Source: Vibrio sp. SNU_ST1 (GTDB lineage Bacteria; Pseudomonadota; Gammaproteobacteria; Enterobacterales; Vibrionaceae). Taken from it: a stretch of DNA of 64,000 bases. Shown one piece after another: positions 47,702 to 57,686 of this stretch. Each line of letters begins with the position of its first letter. The first letter of the stretch is position 1. The stretch is taken from positions 124,001-188,000 of the forward strand of contig NZ_CP130748.1 of the NCBI RefSeq assembly GCF_030563405.1. Reading direction: 5' to 3'. The notes beneath the pieces were generated by a model, which did no database searches, was not told the DNA's origin, and was given only the letters and a program-made list of their open reading frames with translations. A program made the translations under genes and the position numbers.

Positions 47702-47743
47702 TTCCCTACAGCGAGAGCGAGGAACGAGCGTGATAGGGAATCT
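47702..47743. repeat. Hairpin-forming intergenic repeat (ATTCCCTA... type)
   Basis: The ATTCCCTACAGCG / GCGTGATAGGGAAT ends form an imperfect stem around a GAGAGCGAGGAACGA centre. A related GAGTAAGGAACGAGCGAG stretch occurs near 50119. It lies between the TetR gene and envC. Confidence 0.45.
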
Positions 47744-47787
47744 TTTTATGTTAGGGCTCGAAAGATGACTCACGGGAGTATGAGATA

Positions 47788-47828
47788 GAGATTCCAGATA
47801 TTTAGTCCCTCAATTCTGGAATGACGAA
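47788..47828 (+). repeat. 41-bp palindromic repeat, copy A
   Basis: It runs from GAGATTCCAG to CTGGAATGACGAA, with ATTCCAGA / TCTGGAAT as stem. It matches 50059-50099 at 37 of 41 positions. Confidence 0.65.
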
Positions 47829-47931
47829 GTTTTATAAGTGATGACTCCCGGGCTGAGGGGGGATATGTTTCTTTTCCTAGAGCCCACTCTTCATATCATA
47901 CATCTAGGTTACTCGAATACTGAATCTGTTC

Positions 47932-49083
47932 TTATCTAACCAACCATCTTTTTGGGTTTTGAGCTTGGCTGTTTCTACGAATTTCAAAGTACAGCGATGG
48001 TCGGGTTTGTCCACCAGTGTCACCGGCGAGAGCTATCGCCTCACCCGCTTTAACCTTGTCACCTTCTTTCTTTAAAAGCGCTTGGTTAAAGCCATACAGT
48101 GTCATGTCGCCTTTACCGTGGTCCAGCAGTACCACTAAACCATAACCACGCAAGTACTCGGCAAATACGACCGTTCCCGAGTATACGGATTTTACTTGCT
48201 GACCGTATTTCGCTTTGATCACCATGCCTTTCCAATTTACTTGGCCAGTTTGGCGTGAGCCGTAGTTATGCAGAACTTTATCTTTGATTGGCCAAGGTAA
48301 TTTACCTTTACGTTTGGCTAAGCCATCCATAGGGATTGCATTGCGTCTCTCTCGAGCGGCTTTTTCTGCTTTCGCTATTTCGGCTTTTAGGCGAGTTTCA
48401 TTACGTTGAAGTTCGGCTAAGTAATTTTTGTCGCCAGAGATGTTTCTCTTAATGCTGCCGACGGTCTTTTTTCGCTGCGTTTGAGTCTGCGATAGTTTGT
48501 TGCGCTTTGCTACCTGTTGATTTAACAGTGTTGCAATTTGTTCTTGCTCAAGTTGGCGTTGCTTATGGCTTTCTTCTAACTCTAGTTGAGTTTGTTCTAT
48601 CGTTTTGATTGTGGCAGAGCGTGCTTTGGCGAGGTGTTGGTAATAGTGACTAATGCGGTCTTCTTCAACGCCAGTATTTAAGATGTGAGAAGAGGCTTTA
48701 GCTCTGCTAGTCATGTAGTAAGTCTGAATCAGCTGCTCTAACTTATCTGTATGGGCTTTTTTCTGTGCTGTAAGCGCTTTAATCTTATTATCTAAGCTAG
48801 CAACATTAGCATTGGCGGTATTGAGTTGTTTTTTACTTGTTTTAATGGCTTTTTCAAGCAAGGAGATAGAGAGCTCTTGTTGCTTGAGGTTTGCTTGTAA
48901 ATTGTCGAGCTTCTTCTGTTGTGATGATAGTGTTTTTTGTTGACGAGATATCTCACTCGACACACCTTTCAGCTCCCCTTTCGATGCGGCAAGTGGCGAT
49001 GCAGAGAAAAGAACAGCGCAAAGGCTGGCAGATATCAAAAGAACAGTGCTAAGTATTTGGACTGGTTTCATCATTATCGTCAT
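47932..49083 (-). CDS. envC: Murein hydrolase activator EnvC
   Basis: About 383 residues from ATG 49083 (AAGAG upstream; ATG 49107 is an alternative). A signal peptide (VQILSTVLLISASLCAVLFSASPLAA) is followed by a long coiled coil (about residues 30-260) and a C-terminal LytM/M23 domain. The domain lacks the usual HxH zinc ligands (SLYFEIR replaces HxHxE), so it is catalytically degenerate, as expected for EnvC, which activates amidases AmiA/AmiB at the septum in an FtsEX-dependent way. It is the distal gene of a leftward housekeeping block. Confidence 0.9.
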   Translation of the reverse strand: MTIMMKPVQILSTVLLISASLCAVLFSASPLAASKGELKGVSSEISRQQKTLSSQQKKLDNLQANLKQQELSISLLEKAIKTSKKQLNTANANVASLDNKIKALTAQKKAHTDKLEQLIQTYYMTSRAKASSHILNTGVEEDRISHYYQHLAKARSATIKTIEQTQLELEESHKQRQLEQEQIATLLNQQVAKRNKLSQTQTQRKKTVGSIKRNISGDKNYLAELQRNETRLKAEIAKAEKAARERRNAIPMDGLAKRKGKLPWPIKDKVLHNYGSRQTGQVNWKGMVIKAKYGQQVKSVYSGTVVFAEYLRGYGLVVLLDHGKGDMTLYGFNQALLKKEGDKVKAGEAIALAGDTGGQTRPSLYFEIRRNSQAQNPKRWLVR

Positions 49084-49156
49084 GTTGCTCTTATTAGTTC
49101 TTAGCATCTGCTCTTAAGTTTTTCGTATCTCGGTTCATCGAACCTACAATCAGCTC

Positions 49157-49978
49157 TTAAATCCCATCACCATGGATGAAGTTTTGCGAGCGGCCATTGA
49201 AGCCTTGGTCCATATCTAAAGATGGCTTATCTGTTTTCGGTTTTCCGACAATTTTTGCAGGAACGCCTGCGACTGTTGTATGAGGTGGTACGGCTTGTAG
49301 TACAACAGAGCAAGACCCAATCTTCGCGCCTTCACCTACTTCAATGTTGCCAAGGATTTTAGCACCAGCCCCAATCATCACACCTTCGCGAATCTTAGGG
49401 TGACGATCGCCGCCTTCTTTACCGGTACCACCAAGGGTCACGTCTTGAAGGATCGAGACATCATTTTCGACTACTGCTGTTTCACCAATCACGATACCAG
49501 TAGCGTGATCGAGCATGATTGCTTTACCGATACGCGCGGCAGGGTGAATATCAACTTGGCAAGCGACTGAAATTTGGTTTTGTAGGTAAGTGGCAAGCGC
49601 AATACGGCCTTGTTTCCATAGCCAATTCGCTACTCGATAACCTTGAAGTGCATGGTAGCCTTTAAGGTACAGCAGAGGCATCGAGTACATCTCGACCGCA
49701 GGGTCTCGATTTACCGTCGCGCAAATATCACAAGCAGCAGCATCAATAATCGATTGATCTTGCTTAAATGCTTGCTCAACTACTTCACGGACTGCCATTG
49801 CTGGCATTGAAGCTGTCTTTAACTTGTTTGCTAGGATGTAGCTAAGGGCAGCGCCTAAACTTTCATGGTTGATAATCGTTGCATGGTAAAAACTCGCTAG
49901 CATAGGCTCTTGCTCAGACTGCTGTCGAGCTTCTTTCACAATGCATTGCCAAACTTTTTGTTGTTCACAGTGTTTCAT
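49157..49978 (-). CDS. cysE: Serine O-acetyltransferase
   Basis: 273 residues with an N-terminal helical SATase domain and a left-handed beta-helix: DIHPAARIGKAIMLDHATGIVIGE near residue 145, VTLGGTGKEGGDRHPKI near residue 185, and the end KPSLDMDQGFNG with the C-terminal tail that docks CysK. The catalytic His is in MLDHATG. It makes O-acetylserine for cysteine synthesis. It lies downstream of gpsA in the yibN-secB-gpsA-cysE order also seen in enterobacteria. Confidence 0.96.
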   Translation of the reverse strand: MKHCEQQKVWQCIVKEARQQSEQEPMLASFYHATIINHESLGAALSYILANKLKTASMPAMAVREVVEQAFKQDQSIIDAAACDICATVNRDPAVEMYSMPLLYLKGYHALQGYRVANWLWKQGRIALATYLQNQISVACQVDIHPAARIGKAIMLDHATGIVIGETAVVENDVSILQDVTLGGTGKEGGDRHPKIREGVMIGAGAKILGNIEVGEGAKIGSCSVVLQAVPPHTTVAGVPAKIVGKPKTDKPSLDMDQGFNGRSQNFIHGDGI

Positions 49979-50058
49979 TTTCCATCCATTCCTTTAAACC
50001 AGATACGCGTAGCGAGATGAGAGATACGAAGCGCTTAGAAAAGCCAATTAGCGTAAAT

Positions 50059-50099
50059 GAGATTCCAGGTACTTCGTTCCTCAATTCTGGAATGACGAA
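50059..50099 (+). repeat. 41-bp palindromic repeat, copy B
   Basis: Second copy of the GAGATTCCAG...CTGGAATGACGAA repeat, between cysE and gpsA. Together with copy A at 47788 it brackets envC and cysE in the same orientation. Confidence 0.65.
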
Positions 50100-50247
50100 C
50101 ATTATATTAACGTCATCTTCAAGAGTAAGGAACGAGCGAGTTGGAGAACTTTCTTCGGGTAATTTACTTCATGCTATTCGCACCTTGATTGCCCGGATCT
50201 CATATTCTCTTTGTATCTCGTTTACTCTAATGTCGTATCTGCTCTTA

Positions 50248-51294
50248 TTATCTTTCTGACTTTTTATCTCGTGCAAGCAGATCTTGTGCTGCTAGGTGTG
50301 CATCTTTCCCTTGATACAACACTTGATAAATCTGTTCAACAATGGGCATTTCAACGCCCATACGTTCTGATAGTAACCAAACTTCTTTGGTGTTGCGATA
50401 ACCTTCCACTACTTGGCCAATTTCTTCTTGTGCTGTATCTACATCTTTACCTGCGCCAAGTGCCAAACCAAAGCGACGGTTACGTGATTGGTTATCAGTA
50501 CAGGTTAGCACTAGGTCACCCAATCCAGCCATGCCCATAAAGGTTTCTGGTTGCGCACCAAGAGCTGCGCCTAGTCGACTCATCTCAGCTAGACCGCGAG
50601 TGATAAGTGCAGTACGTGCATTGGCACCAAAACCAATACCATCCGACATGCCAGCACCAATGGCGATGACATTTTTCACTGCACCACCAAGCTGCATGCC
50701 AATAAAATCTGAATTTGCGTACACACGGAACGTTTTGCCACAGTGAATTTTTTCTTGAAGTTGCTCAAGGAATTCTGCATCAGGGGAAGCCACAGAGATT
50801 GCCGTTGGCATACCCATAGCTAACTCTTTGGCGAAGGTAGGCCCTGATAGAACAGCCAACGAGTAATCATCACCAAGCACATCGTGCGCGACATCTTTTA
50901 GCAGGCGACCAGTTTCCGGTTCTAAACCTTTAGTAGCCCAGCAGATACGAGAACAATCTGTTAAGTGAGGCTTAAGGCTATTTAAAACGATACCAAATAC
51001 GTGGCTAGGAACGACAACAAGAAGATCACGACTTGCTGTTACTGCCTTCTCAAGATCCGACTCGATGATTAGGCTTTCTGGGAAGTCGATATTTGGCAGA
51101 AATTCATTGTTCGCACGCTCAGATTCGAGACGAGCCATGTGAACAGGGTCATGGCCCCACAGAACAACGTTTGCACCGTTTCGCGCTAGAGATATAGCTA
51201 AAGATGTTCCGTAAGAACCTGCGCCAATTACTGTCATTGCGATCTCTTTGCCGTAAGCGTTTGTCGTGTTAGTCGGGCGAGTTGTTTCTGTCAT
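50248..51294 (-). CDS. gpsA: Glycerol-3-phosphate dehydrogenase [NAD(P)+]
   Basis: 348 residues from ATG 51294 ([15 protein letters not shown]), preceded by AGGTGGAAGC on the minus strand; the frame extends to 51369 but lacks support. NAD(P) site [19 protein letters not shown], then catalytic [15 protein letters not shown] near residue 152 and [18 protein letters not shown] near residue 250. It reduces dihydroxyacetone phosphate to sn-glycerol-3-phosphate for phospholipids. It lies between secB and cysE. Confidence 0.96.
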   Translation of the reverse strand: MTETTRPTNTTNAYGKEIAMTVIGAGSYGTSLAISLARNGANVVLWGHDPVHMARLESERANNEFLPNIDFPESLIIESDLEKAVTASRDLLVVVPSHVFGIVLNSLKPHLTDCSRICWATKGLEPETGRLLKDVAHDVLGDDYSLAVLSGPTFAKELAMGMPTAISVASPDAEFLEQLQEKIHCGKTFRVYANSDFIGMQLGGAVKNVIAIGAGMSDGIGFGANARTALITRGLAEMSRLGAALGAQPETFMGMAGLGDLVLTCTDNQSRNRRFGLALGAGKDVDTAQEEIGQVVEGYRNTKEVWLLSERMGVEMPIVEQIYQVLYQGKDAHLAAQDLLARDKKSER

Positions 51295-51385
51295 GCTTCC
51301 ACCTAAAAATAATGAGGGAAATCGAAGAGTTCTGGAAAAGCTGTCCACTAAAATAAGAGGAGCTTTCAATCTTAGTACAGTGTAA

Positions 51386-51423
51386 AGAAAAAATGCACAT
51401 CGCAGAAGTTGCGATGTGCATTT
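51386..51423 (-). terminator. Strong terminator after secB
   Basis: AAATGCACATCGCA / TGCGATGTGCATTT is a perfect 14-bp stem with a 5-base loop, followed on the minus strand by TTTTTTCTTT. It lies in the secB-gpsA gap, so gpsA is probably transcribed separately or by readthrough. Confidence 0.88.
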
Positions 51424-51472
51424 AAAAGCTAACTAGCGCTTGAATCGTTAGGGTTAAGTTCTACAGTGAGAC

Positions 51473-51940
51473 TTAAGCTTGTTCGCCTTCAGCTTGTTGA
51501 GCTTGGTTTTGTAGGTAGTTCATGAACAAAGCATCAAAGTTAACTGGTGCTAGGTTCAGTTGTGGGAACGTACCTTTAACCACTAGGCTAGAAATTGTTT
51601 CACGAGCGTATGGGAACAGGATGTTCGGGCAGAATGCACCTAGGCAGTGAGCTAGTTGGCCAGCTTCCATTTCGCTTGCAGAGAAGATGCCGCCTTGTTG
51701 AACTTCACAAAGGAATGCAGTGTCTTCTGCGTTTTTAACCGTAACCGTTAGACGTAGGATTACTTCGTACACGCCTTCGCCAAGTTCACGGCTTTGAGTG
51801 TCTAGGTCCAGTTTTACATCTGGGTTCCACTCTTTTTGAAACATGTCTGGAGAGTTTGGCGCTTCGAAAGATACGTCTTTTAGGAAGATACGTTGGATTG
51901 CGAAGTTCTGTTGTGCGTCTTGTTGTGCTGCTTCAGCCAT
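51473..51940 (-). CDS. secB: Protein-export chaperone SecB
   Basis: 155 residues. Conserved: [22 protein letters not shown] near residue 13, [13 protein letters not shown] near 58, and [20 protein letters not shown] near 106. An acidic/Gln-rich tail follows. SecB tetramers keep preproteins unfolded and hand them to SecA. It follows yibN, leftward. Confidence 0.97.
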   Translation of the reverse strand: MAEAAQQDAQQNFAIQRIFLKDVSFEAPNSPDMFQKEWNPDVKLDLDTQSRELGEGVYEVILRLTVTVKNAEDTAFLCEVQQGGIFSASEMEAGQLAHCLGAFCPNILFPYARETISSLVVKGTFPQLNLAPVNFDALFMNYLQNQAQQAEGEQA

Positions 51941-52039
51941 TTTCTTGTCCTTAAAGATTTATAATTAGGTTTCGTTCGCCATCTCTGTTGAACAAAACCT
52001 TAAAGTCATATTCGTTTAGTTAGGTCAGCTTACTTTTAA

Positions 52040-52474
52040 CTACTTTTTACCTTTCACCAAAGGTAGGTTAGCTTCGCTCCAAGCCACTAAGCCGCTTTTC
52101 AGCACGCTTACGTTTTCGAAACCAGCTTTGACCAGTAGGTTAGCGCTTTCTTGAGCTGTTTGACCTGTCTTACATACTACGATGATTGGGTCGGCTTTGT
52201 GGCTTTCAAGGCTACCAAAGCTATTTGCTTTGATATCTGACGGCAAAATGTGAACTGCGTCAGTAATATGGCCCTTTTTGAACTCATCCTTAGTACGAAT
52301 ATCAACCACAACACCATTTTCACGGTTAATCATGTGTGTGGTTTGTGCTGCCGTGATCTCTTTGTAAGCTGCGTTTGATGTCTTGATAACGTTCGCAATG
52401 ATGGCAACAACCAAGCCGATCCATACGATGGCTAAAATCATATTCTCTTGAACAAATGGAACTAACTCTTGCAT
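52040..52474 (-). CDS. yibN: Rhodanese-domain membrane protein YibN
   Basis: A 144-residue protein with an N-terminal membrane segment (MILAIVWIGLVVAIIANVI) and a single rhodanese domain with the active-site loop VVCKTGQTAQ, catalytic Cys near residue 100. Sulfurtransferase activity is likely; the role is unclear, with links to membrane protein quality proposed in E. coli. It is first of the yibN-secB-gpsA-cysE block. No grxC lies between yibN and secB, unlike E. coli. Confidence 0.92.
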   Translation of the reverse strand: MQELVPFVQENMILAIVWIGLVVAIIANVIKTSNAAYKEITAAQTTHMINRENGVVVDIRTKDEFKKGHITDAVHILPSDIKANSFGSLESHKADPIIVVCKTGQTAQESANLLVKAGFENVSVLKSGLVAWSEANLPLVKGKK

Positions 52475-52633
52475 ATCTTGAACTCTTATTCGTTATTGGG
52501 CGAAAAATTATAGGGTAGGAGTATAGCGAGGTTTTGGGTTTGGTGTATATAGAGCCGAAGTCATAGTTAGGTTCTTACCATTTAGACCTCAAAGCCATTA
52601 TTGTGATTGGTAAGAGGAGAAACAGAATTTTTT

Positions 52634-52662
52634 TTGCTTCCTACTGAGACATTGGAGATAAT
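52634..52662 (+). promoter_or_regulatory. Putative sigma70 promoter of the mannose/ABC polysaccharide operon
   Basis: TTGCTT (52634-52639), a 17-bp spacer and GATAAT (52657-52662). This would start transcription near 52669, putting the ops element at about +54 and manA at about +113. Confidence 0.55.
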
Positions 52663-52721
52663 AACATAAGTATTAAGCCATTCCTGTATATGCGTAGTGT
52701 GATTTCGCCTGATTATCAAAG

Positions 52722-52733
52722 GGCGGTAGCATG
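52722..52733 (+). promoter_or_regulatory. ops element (RfaH recruitment site)
   Basis: GGCGGTAGCATG matches the ops consensus GGCGGTAGCGTG at 11 of 12 positions and keeps the GGTAG core. It is in the leader about 48 bp before manA, the position expected for RfaH loading onto polymerase transcribing a long polysaccharide operon. Confidence 0.85.
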
Positions 52734-52780
52734 CCTATTTTTTGAGGTGGCTAAAATTTAAGGTGTCAGGAATTACATAA

Positions 52781-53983
52781 ATGTTTGAAGCTGAAAAAGA
52801 AAAAAAATTTTTTGAGATGGATAATGTCATTCAAAATTTTGCTTGGGGTAGTAAGTCTTCGTTTAGTCAGTTATTTGATATAGATAACATTGGCAATGAA
52901 CCACAAGCTGAAATGTGGATGGGGGCTCATCCAAATGGGTGCTCAAAGGTTCAAAGTAGCGACTCAAAAGTATTATTGTCTCAATTGATTGATGTTCACA
53001 AAGATGAATTTCTATCAAAGCAGATAAGTGAGAAATTTGGAGAGTTACCGTATCTATTTAAAATTCTAGCCGCTGAAAGTGCACTGTCTGTTCAAGTGCA
53101 TCCGAGTAAAGAGGAAGCTGAGCTTGGTTTCCACAAAGAAGAGCAAGCTCAGGTTCCTCTTTCAGCTCATCACAGGAATTATAGGGATTCGAATCACAAA
53201 CCTGAACTGGTTTATGCTTTAACTTCTTATCAAGCTATGAATGGTTTCCGAGCAATCCCTGAGATTATTTCATTATTTTCAGGTGTTGGGGTTCCACAGT
53301 TAAGTGAGTTGCTTGAACATTTTAATTCAAACCCTTCTTCAGAAGGACTTCGTGAGTTTTTTGTAGGTATCCTCTCACTGGAAGGGGATAACAAAGTCGA
53401 AGCTGTCGACTCATTGGTTTCCCAAATTGAGGACAATGTAACCCAAGAGTTGTCTTCACTAATCTTAACATTGTCAGAGCAGTATCCTGGTGATGTCGGC
53501 TTGTTCACCCCATTAATGCTCAATGTCATTACTTTGGAACCTGGAGAGGCGATGTATTTAGATGCCAGAACGCCCCATGCCTATTTAAAAGGGACGGCAT
53601 TAGAAGTTATGGCTAATTCTGATAATGTTCTTAGAGCAGGTTTAACCCCTAAACATATTGATGTTCAAGAACTCGCTAGTTGTACTCTTTTTGAGGAAAA
53701 GCCGTTTGATGCGCTAAAGTTAGCGCCGATAAGTGAGAATGGTGTTCTCACTTATTCCGTTCCGGTTCCTGATTTCAGATTCTCTGTTTATGAAAACCCG
53801 AATAATGAGCTTGTTTGTCCAGAAAGTGCCGAGATTTTATTGCCGTTGGATGCTGAACTGACGTTAACTCATGGCTCTGGTGAGGTTGTGACGTTGAAAA
53901 AAGGAAAGTCAGTTTTTATACCGGCATATGTTGATGAATATCGTATATCTTCGAAAGGAAATGTAGCTAAAGCTCATTGTTAA
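52781..53983 (+). CDS. manA: Mannose-6-phosphate isomerase, class I
   Basis: A 400-residue type I PMI. Conserved: FAWGSKSSFSQLF near residue 20, PEAQAEMWMGAHP-like AEMWMGAHPNG near 45, the zinc-site QVHPSKEEAELGFHKE near residue 105, NHKPELVYALT near 138, and LDARTPHAYLKGTALEVMANSDNVLRAGL near 270. It interconverts fructose-6-P and mannose-6-P, feeding GDP-mannose. It is first of the RfaH-type operon. Codon use is AT-rich and unlike the housekeeping genes to the left. Confidence 0.93.
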   Translation: MFEAEKEKKFFEMDNVIQNFAWGSKSSFSQLFDIDNIGNEPQAEMWMGAHPNGCSKVQSSDSKVLLSQLIDVHKDEFLSKQISEKFGELPYLFKILAAESALSVQVHPSKEEAELGFHKEEQAQVPLSAHHRNYRDSNHKPELVYALTSYQAMNGFRAIPEIISLFSGVGVPQLSELLEHFNSNPSSEGLREFFVGILSLEGDNKVEAVDSLVSQIEDNVTQELSSLILTLSEQYPGDVGLFTPLMLNVITLEPGEAMYLDARTPHAYLKGTALEVMANSDNVLRAGLTPKHIDVQELASCTLFEEKPFDALKLAPISENGVLTYSVPVPDFRFSVYENPNNELVCPESAEILLPLDAELTLTHGSGEVVTLKKGKSVFIPAYVDEYRISSKGNVAKAHC

Positions 53984-54106
53984 TCCAGCGTATGACAACC
54001 AACTGTTAAGTAGTTTGGCGCTGTTTTGAAGCTATTTATTGTTATCCCTTGCTCTGACTACGAAGCAGGGGCCAAAGTATTGATTACAAATTAAAGAAGA
54101 AAAATT

Positions 54107-55507
54107 ATGTTTATACCTGTCATTATGGCTGGGGGTTCTGGCTCTCGTTTATGGCCTCTGTCGCGTTCAGCGTTTCCAAAGCAATTTTTAGCGCTAGATA
54201 ATCACAATTCATTAACGATGTTGCAGTCCACCTTAGATCGAATTAGTGGTATGTCGGCTTCTGAAGCAATCATTATTTCTAATGAGGACCATCGCTTTGT
54301 GGTTGCGGAGCAACTTCGTACTTTTGGGCAGGAAGCTCGTATTATCTTGGAACCGGCAGGGCGAAACACTGCACCGGCTATTGCATTGGCTGCAATGCAA
54401 GCCATAGCGCATGGTGATGATCCTGTAATGCTGGTTTTAGCCGCTGACCACATAGTACAAGATACGGAAGCATTTCAAGACTCAATTCGTAAAGCTCAGG
54501 CTGTCGCAGATGCTGGTAAGTTAGCAACCTTCGGTATAGTACCAACTGCACCTGAAACGGGGTATGGCTATATTAAGCGAGGTTCTAAAGAAGGTGATGC
54601 AGCTTATGTTGTAGACAAATTTGTTGAAAAACCTCAGTTAGAAGTCGCTGAACAATATGTTGCAAGTGGAGAGTACTACTGGAATAGCGGATGCTTTATG
54701 TTCAAAGCGAGTGTCTTTCTGGAAGAGCTTAAAAAATACTCGCCAGAAATTTATGAGTGCTGTTCAAAAGCAACGAATGGCACGACAGAAGATATGGACT
54801 TTATTCGCGTCGATAAAAGCGAGTTCTTAAAGTGTCCAGATGATTCTGTTGATTATGCTGTAATGGAGCGCACCGACAAGACTGTAGTTGTACCTATGGA
54901 TGCTGGTTGGAGTGACGTTGGTTCATGGTCCGCGTTATGGGAAGTTTCAGAGAAAGATAGCTCTGGAAACGTGATTCATGGAGATGCGATAACAGAGGAT
55001 ACTGAAGGGTGTTACATTTACGCTCCGAATAAACTGGTAGCTTCTGTTGGAGTAAAAGACATCGTTGTCGTGGAGACCAAAGATGCAGTTTTGGTCGCTC
55101 ACAAAGACAATGTTCAACAAGTTAAGAAAATTGTTGAGCATCTGAAGGCCGAAAACCGAGCTGAATTCAGAGAGCATAGAGAAGTTTACCGTCCTTGGGG
55201 TAAGTCTGATGCAATTGATGGTGGTGACCGCTACAAGGTGAATCGTATTACCGTACAACCAGGTAAAAAACAATCACTCCAGATGCATTATCATCGGGCA
55301 GAACACTGGGTCGTTGTTTCTGGTACCGCCAAAGTAAGTAGCAATGGCAAAGAACAAATTATCTCTGAAAATCAGTCACTCTACATTCCAGTTGGCGTAA
55401 GTCATATGGTTGAAAACCCGGGTAAAATACCGCTCGAGCTTATTGAGATACAATCAGGTTCATACCTAAACGAAGACGACGTAGTACGTTTAGAGGAAAG
55501 TAAATAA
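54107..55507 (+). CDS. manC: Mannose-1-phosphate guanylyltransferase (with PMI-type cupin)
   Basis: A 466-residue bifunctional-type protein. The N-terminal pyrophosphorylase signature [22 protein letters not shown] lies at residues 7-28, with VDKFVEKP near residue 175. The C-terminal type II PMI cupin has [20 protein letters not shown] near residue 363 and [17 protein letters not shown] near residue 395. It makes GDP-mannose. It shares one base with manB (TAATG). Confidence 0.95.
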   Translation: MFIPVIMAGGSGSRLWPLSRSAFPKQFLALDNHNSLTMLQSTLDRISGMSASEAIIISNEDHRFVVAEQLRTFGQEARIILEPAGRNTAPAIALAAMQAIAHGDDPVMLVLAADHIVQDTEAFQDSIRKAQAVADAGKLATFGIVPTAPETGYGYIKRGSKEGDAAYVVDKFVEKPQLEVAEQYVASGEYYWNSGCFMFKASVFLEELKKYSPEIYECCSKATNGTTEDMDFIRVDKSEFLKCPDDSVDYAVMERTDKTVVVPMDAGWSDVGSWSALWEVSEKDSSGNVIHGDAITEDTEGCYIYAPNKLVASVGVKDIVVVETKDAVLVAHKDNVQQVKKIVEHLKAENRAEFREHREVYRPWGKSDAIDGGDRYKVNRITVQPGKKQSLQMHYHRAEHWVVVSGTAKVSSNGKEQIISENQSLYIPVGVSHMVENPGKIPLELIEIQSGSYLNEDDVVRLEESK

Positions 55508-56892
55508 TGACAAAGTTAACATGCTTCAAAGCTTATGATATTCGCGGCCAACTAGGCTCAGAACTCGATAATGACATCGCGTACCGAATCGGCCGAGCTT
55601 ACGGTCAGTTTCTAAAAAGTGAAAATGCAGATGAGAAAACCATTGTTGTTGGAGGAGATGTTCGACTAACCAGTGAAGAACTGAAACTATCTTTAGCTAA
55701 CGGTTTGATGGAGGCGGGTGTTCACGTTCTAGATATTGGCTTATCAGGTACGGAAGAAATCTACTTTGCTACCTTTCATCTAGGTGTTGATGGTGGTGTA
55801 GAGGTTACAGCTAGTCACAACCCTATGGATTACAATGGTATGAAGCTTGTTCGTGAAGGAGCAAGACCAATTAGTGGTGATACTGGGTTACGAGATATTC
55901 AAACGTTAGCGGAAAACAATGACTTCATTGACGTTCCTGTTAAAGGAACCTACAAGCAAATTAATGTTTTGAAAGAGTACACCGATCATTTGATGGGATA
56001 TATTACGCCAGCTAATATCAAACCGATGAAACTGGTGATCAATTCTGGTAATGGCGCTGCAGGGCACGTGATTGATGCTCTTGAAGAGCGTTTTCAAGCA
56101 CTGAATATTCCACTGGAACTTATCAAAGTTCACCATGAGGAAAACGGTAACTTCCCTAACGGTATCCCAAATCCATTATTGCCAGAATGCCGTGCAGATA
56201 CAGCAAATGCCGTAAAAGAACATAAGGCTGATATGGGGATCGCCTTTGATGGTGATTTTGACCGTTGTTTCTTATTTGATGAAAATGGCGATTTTATCGA
56301 AGGCTACTATATTGTAGGTTTACTCGCAGAAGCGTTCTTACAAAAAGAAAAAGGTGCGAAAATTATTCATGATCCTCGCTTATCTTGGAACACTATTGAC
56401 GTTGTCTCCAAAGCAGACGGTGTTCCTGTAATGTCGAAAACCGGTCATGCCTTTATCAAAGAGCGAATGCGTAAAGAGGATGCCATTTACGGTGGAGAGA
56501 TGAGTGCGCATCACTACTTCCGTGATTTCGCATATTGTGATTCCGGTATGATTCCTTGGTTGCTAGTAACCGAGCTGTTGTCAGTTAAAAGCATGAAGCT
56601 TTCAGAAACGGTTTCAGAGCGTATCAGCGCATACCCTTCATCTGGTGAAATTAACTCCAAGCTAGATAATCCACAAGAATCAATTGCTAAGGTTTTAGAG
56701 TCATATAAGCCTGATGCTTTAGTTTTTGATGAGACGGATGGAATTAGTTTAGAGTTCGCTGATTGGCGTTTTAATTTACGTTCTTCAAATACTGAACCTG
56801 TTGTGAGATTAAATGTTGAATCTCGATCAGATATCGAGTTAATGGAAGAAAAAACTAAAAAAATACTAGATTTGTTAAAGGCCAGTCATTAA
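55507..56892 (+). CDS. manB: Phosphomannomutase
   Basis: 461 residues. The phosphoserine loop [17 protein letters not shown] is near residue 97, the metal site FDGDFDRCF near residue 247, the sugar-binding loop [12 protein letters not shown] near residue 329 and the phosphate-binding [13 protein letters not shown] near residue 425. It converts mannose-6-P to mannose-1-P. One-base overlaps with both manC and wzm indicate translational coupling. Confidence 0.96.
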   Translation: MTKLTCFKAYDIRGQLGSELDNDIAYRIGRAYGQFLKSENADEKTIVVGGDVRLTSEELKLSLANGLMEAGVHVLDIGLSGTEEIYFATFHLGVDGGVEVTASHNPMDYNGMKLVREGARPISGDTGLRDIQTLAENNDFIDVPVKGTYKQINVLKEYTDHLMGYITPANIKPMKLVINSGNGAAGHVIDALEERFQALNIPLELIKVHHEENGNFPNGIPNPLLPECRADTANAVKEHKADMGIAFDGDFDRCFLFDENGDFIEGYYIVGLLAEAFLQKEKGAKIIHDPRLSWNTIDVVSKADGVPVMSKTGHAFIKERMRKEDAIYGGEMSAHHYFRDFAYCDSGMIPWLLVTELLSVKSMKLSETVSERISAYPSSGEINSKLDNPQESIAKVLESYKPDALVFDETDGISLEFADWRFNLRSSNTEPVVRLNVESRSDIELMEEKTKKILDLLKASH

Positions 56893-57686
56893 TGAAAGGG
56901 TTATTATTAGCAATTTATAATTACAGAGGCTTTATTGTTGCTAGTGTTAAGCGAGACTTTCAGTCTCGCTATCAAACGAGTATGTTAGGCGCTGCTTGGT
57001 TGATATTACAACCTTTAGCAATGATACTTGTATATACATTAGTCTTTTCTCAAGTAATGAAAGCTAGGCTTCCTGGCGAAACTGGCCCATATGCTTATAG
57101 TATTTACCTTTGTGCTGGTGTTTTAACGTGGGGGCTGTTTGCAGAAATAATAGGCAGGAGTAAAGGCGTTTTTATCGATAATGCTAATCTATTGAAAAAA
57201 ATGTCTTTTCCGAAAATATGCTTACCTGTAATAGTTGTTATTTCATCAACAATTAACTTTTTTATTATTTTCTCCTTATTTATTATTTTCTTGCTATCAA
57301 TTGGTCAATTCCCAGGCAGTCTTATTTTCGATTTCTTAATTGTATTGAGTCTGCAAATTATACTAGCTTCTGGGATTGGGATTATTGTTGGTATTTTGAA
57401 TGTTTTCTTTCGAGATGTAGGACAATTTGTTGATGTGTGTCTTCAGTTCTTATTTTGGTCTACGCCTATTGTTTATGCTATTGATATAATATCTGATGAA
57501 TTACATTCAGCCATAATGCTAAACCCAATGGCTAGGCTAGTATCATCTTATCAAGAAATATTTGTACACAAGCAGTCGCCAGATTGGCAACTTTTATTTC
57601 CTGTATTAATTTTTGCGATATTTTGCTGTTTAGTAGGTCTAACTTTATTTCGTAAACATTCTTCAGATATGGTAGATGAATTGTAA
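56892..57686 (+). CDS. wzm: ABC polysaccharide exporter, permease subunit (Wzm-like)
   Basis: A 264-residue ABC-2 type permease with six membrane segments. The start has YRGFIVASVKRDFQSRYQTSMLGAAWLILQPLAMILVYTLVFSQVM, the classical ABC-2 polysaccharide exporter opening with the amphipathic coupling-helix segment. Others are YLCAGVLTWGLFAEII, ICLPVIVVISSTINFFIIFSLF and WSTPIVYAIDII. It exports undecaprenyl-PP-linked O-polysaccharide across the inner membrane with Wzt. It is one base from both neighbours. The Wzm/Wzt type means that no Wzx/Wzy pair is needed. Confidence 0.94.
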   Translation: MKGLLLAIYNYRGFIVASVKRDFQSRYQTSMLGAAWLILQPLAMILVYTLVFSQVMKARLPGETGPYAYSIYLCAGVLTWGLFAEIIGRSKGVFIDNANLLKKMSFPKICLPVIVVISSTINFFIIFSLFIIFLLSIGQFPGSLIFDFLIVLSLQIILASGIGIIVGILNVFFRDVGQFVDVCLQFLFWSTPIVYAIDIISDELHSAIMLNPMARLVSSYQEIFVHKQSPDWQLLFPVLIFAIFCCLVGLTLFRKHSSDMVDEL

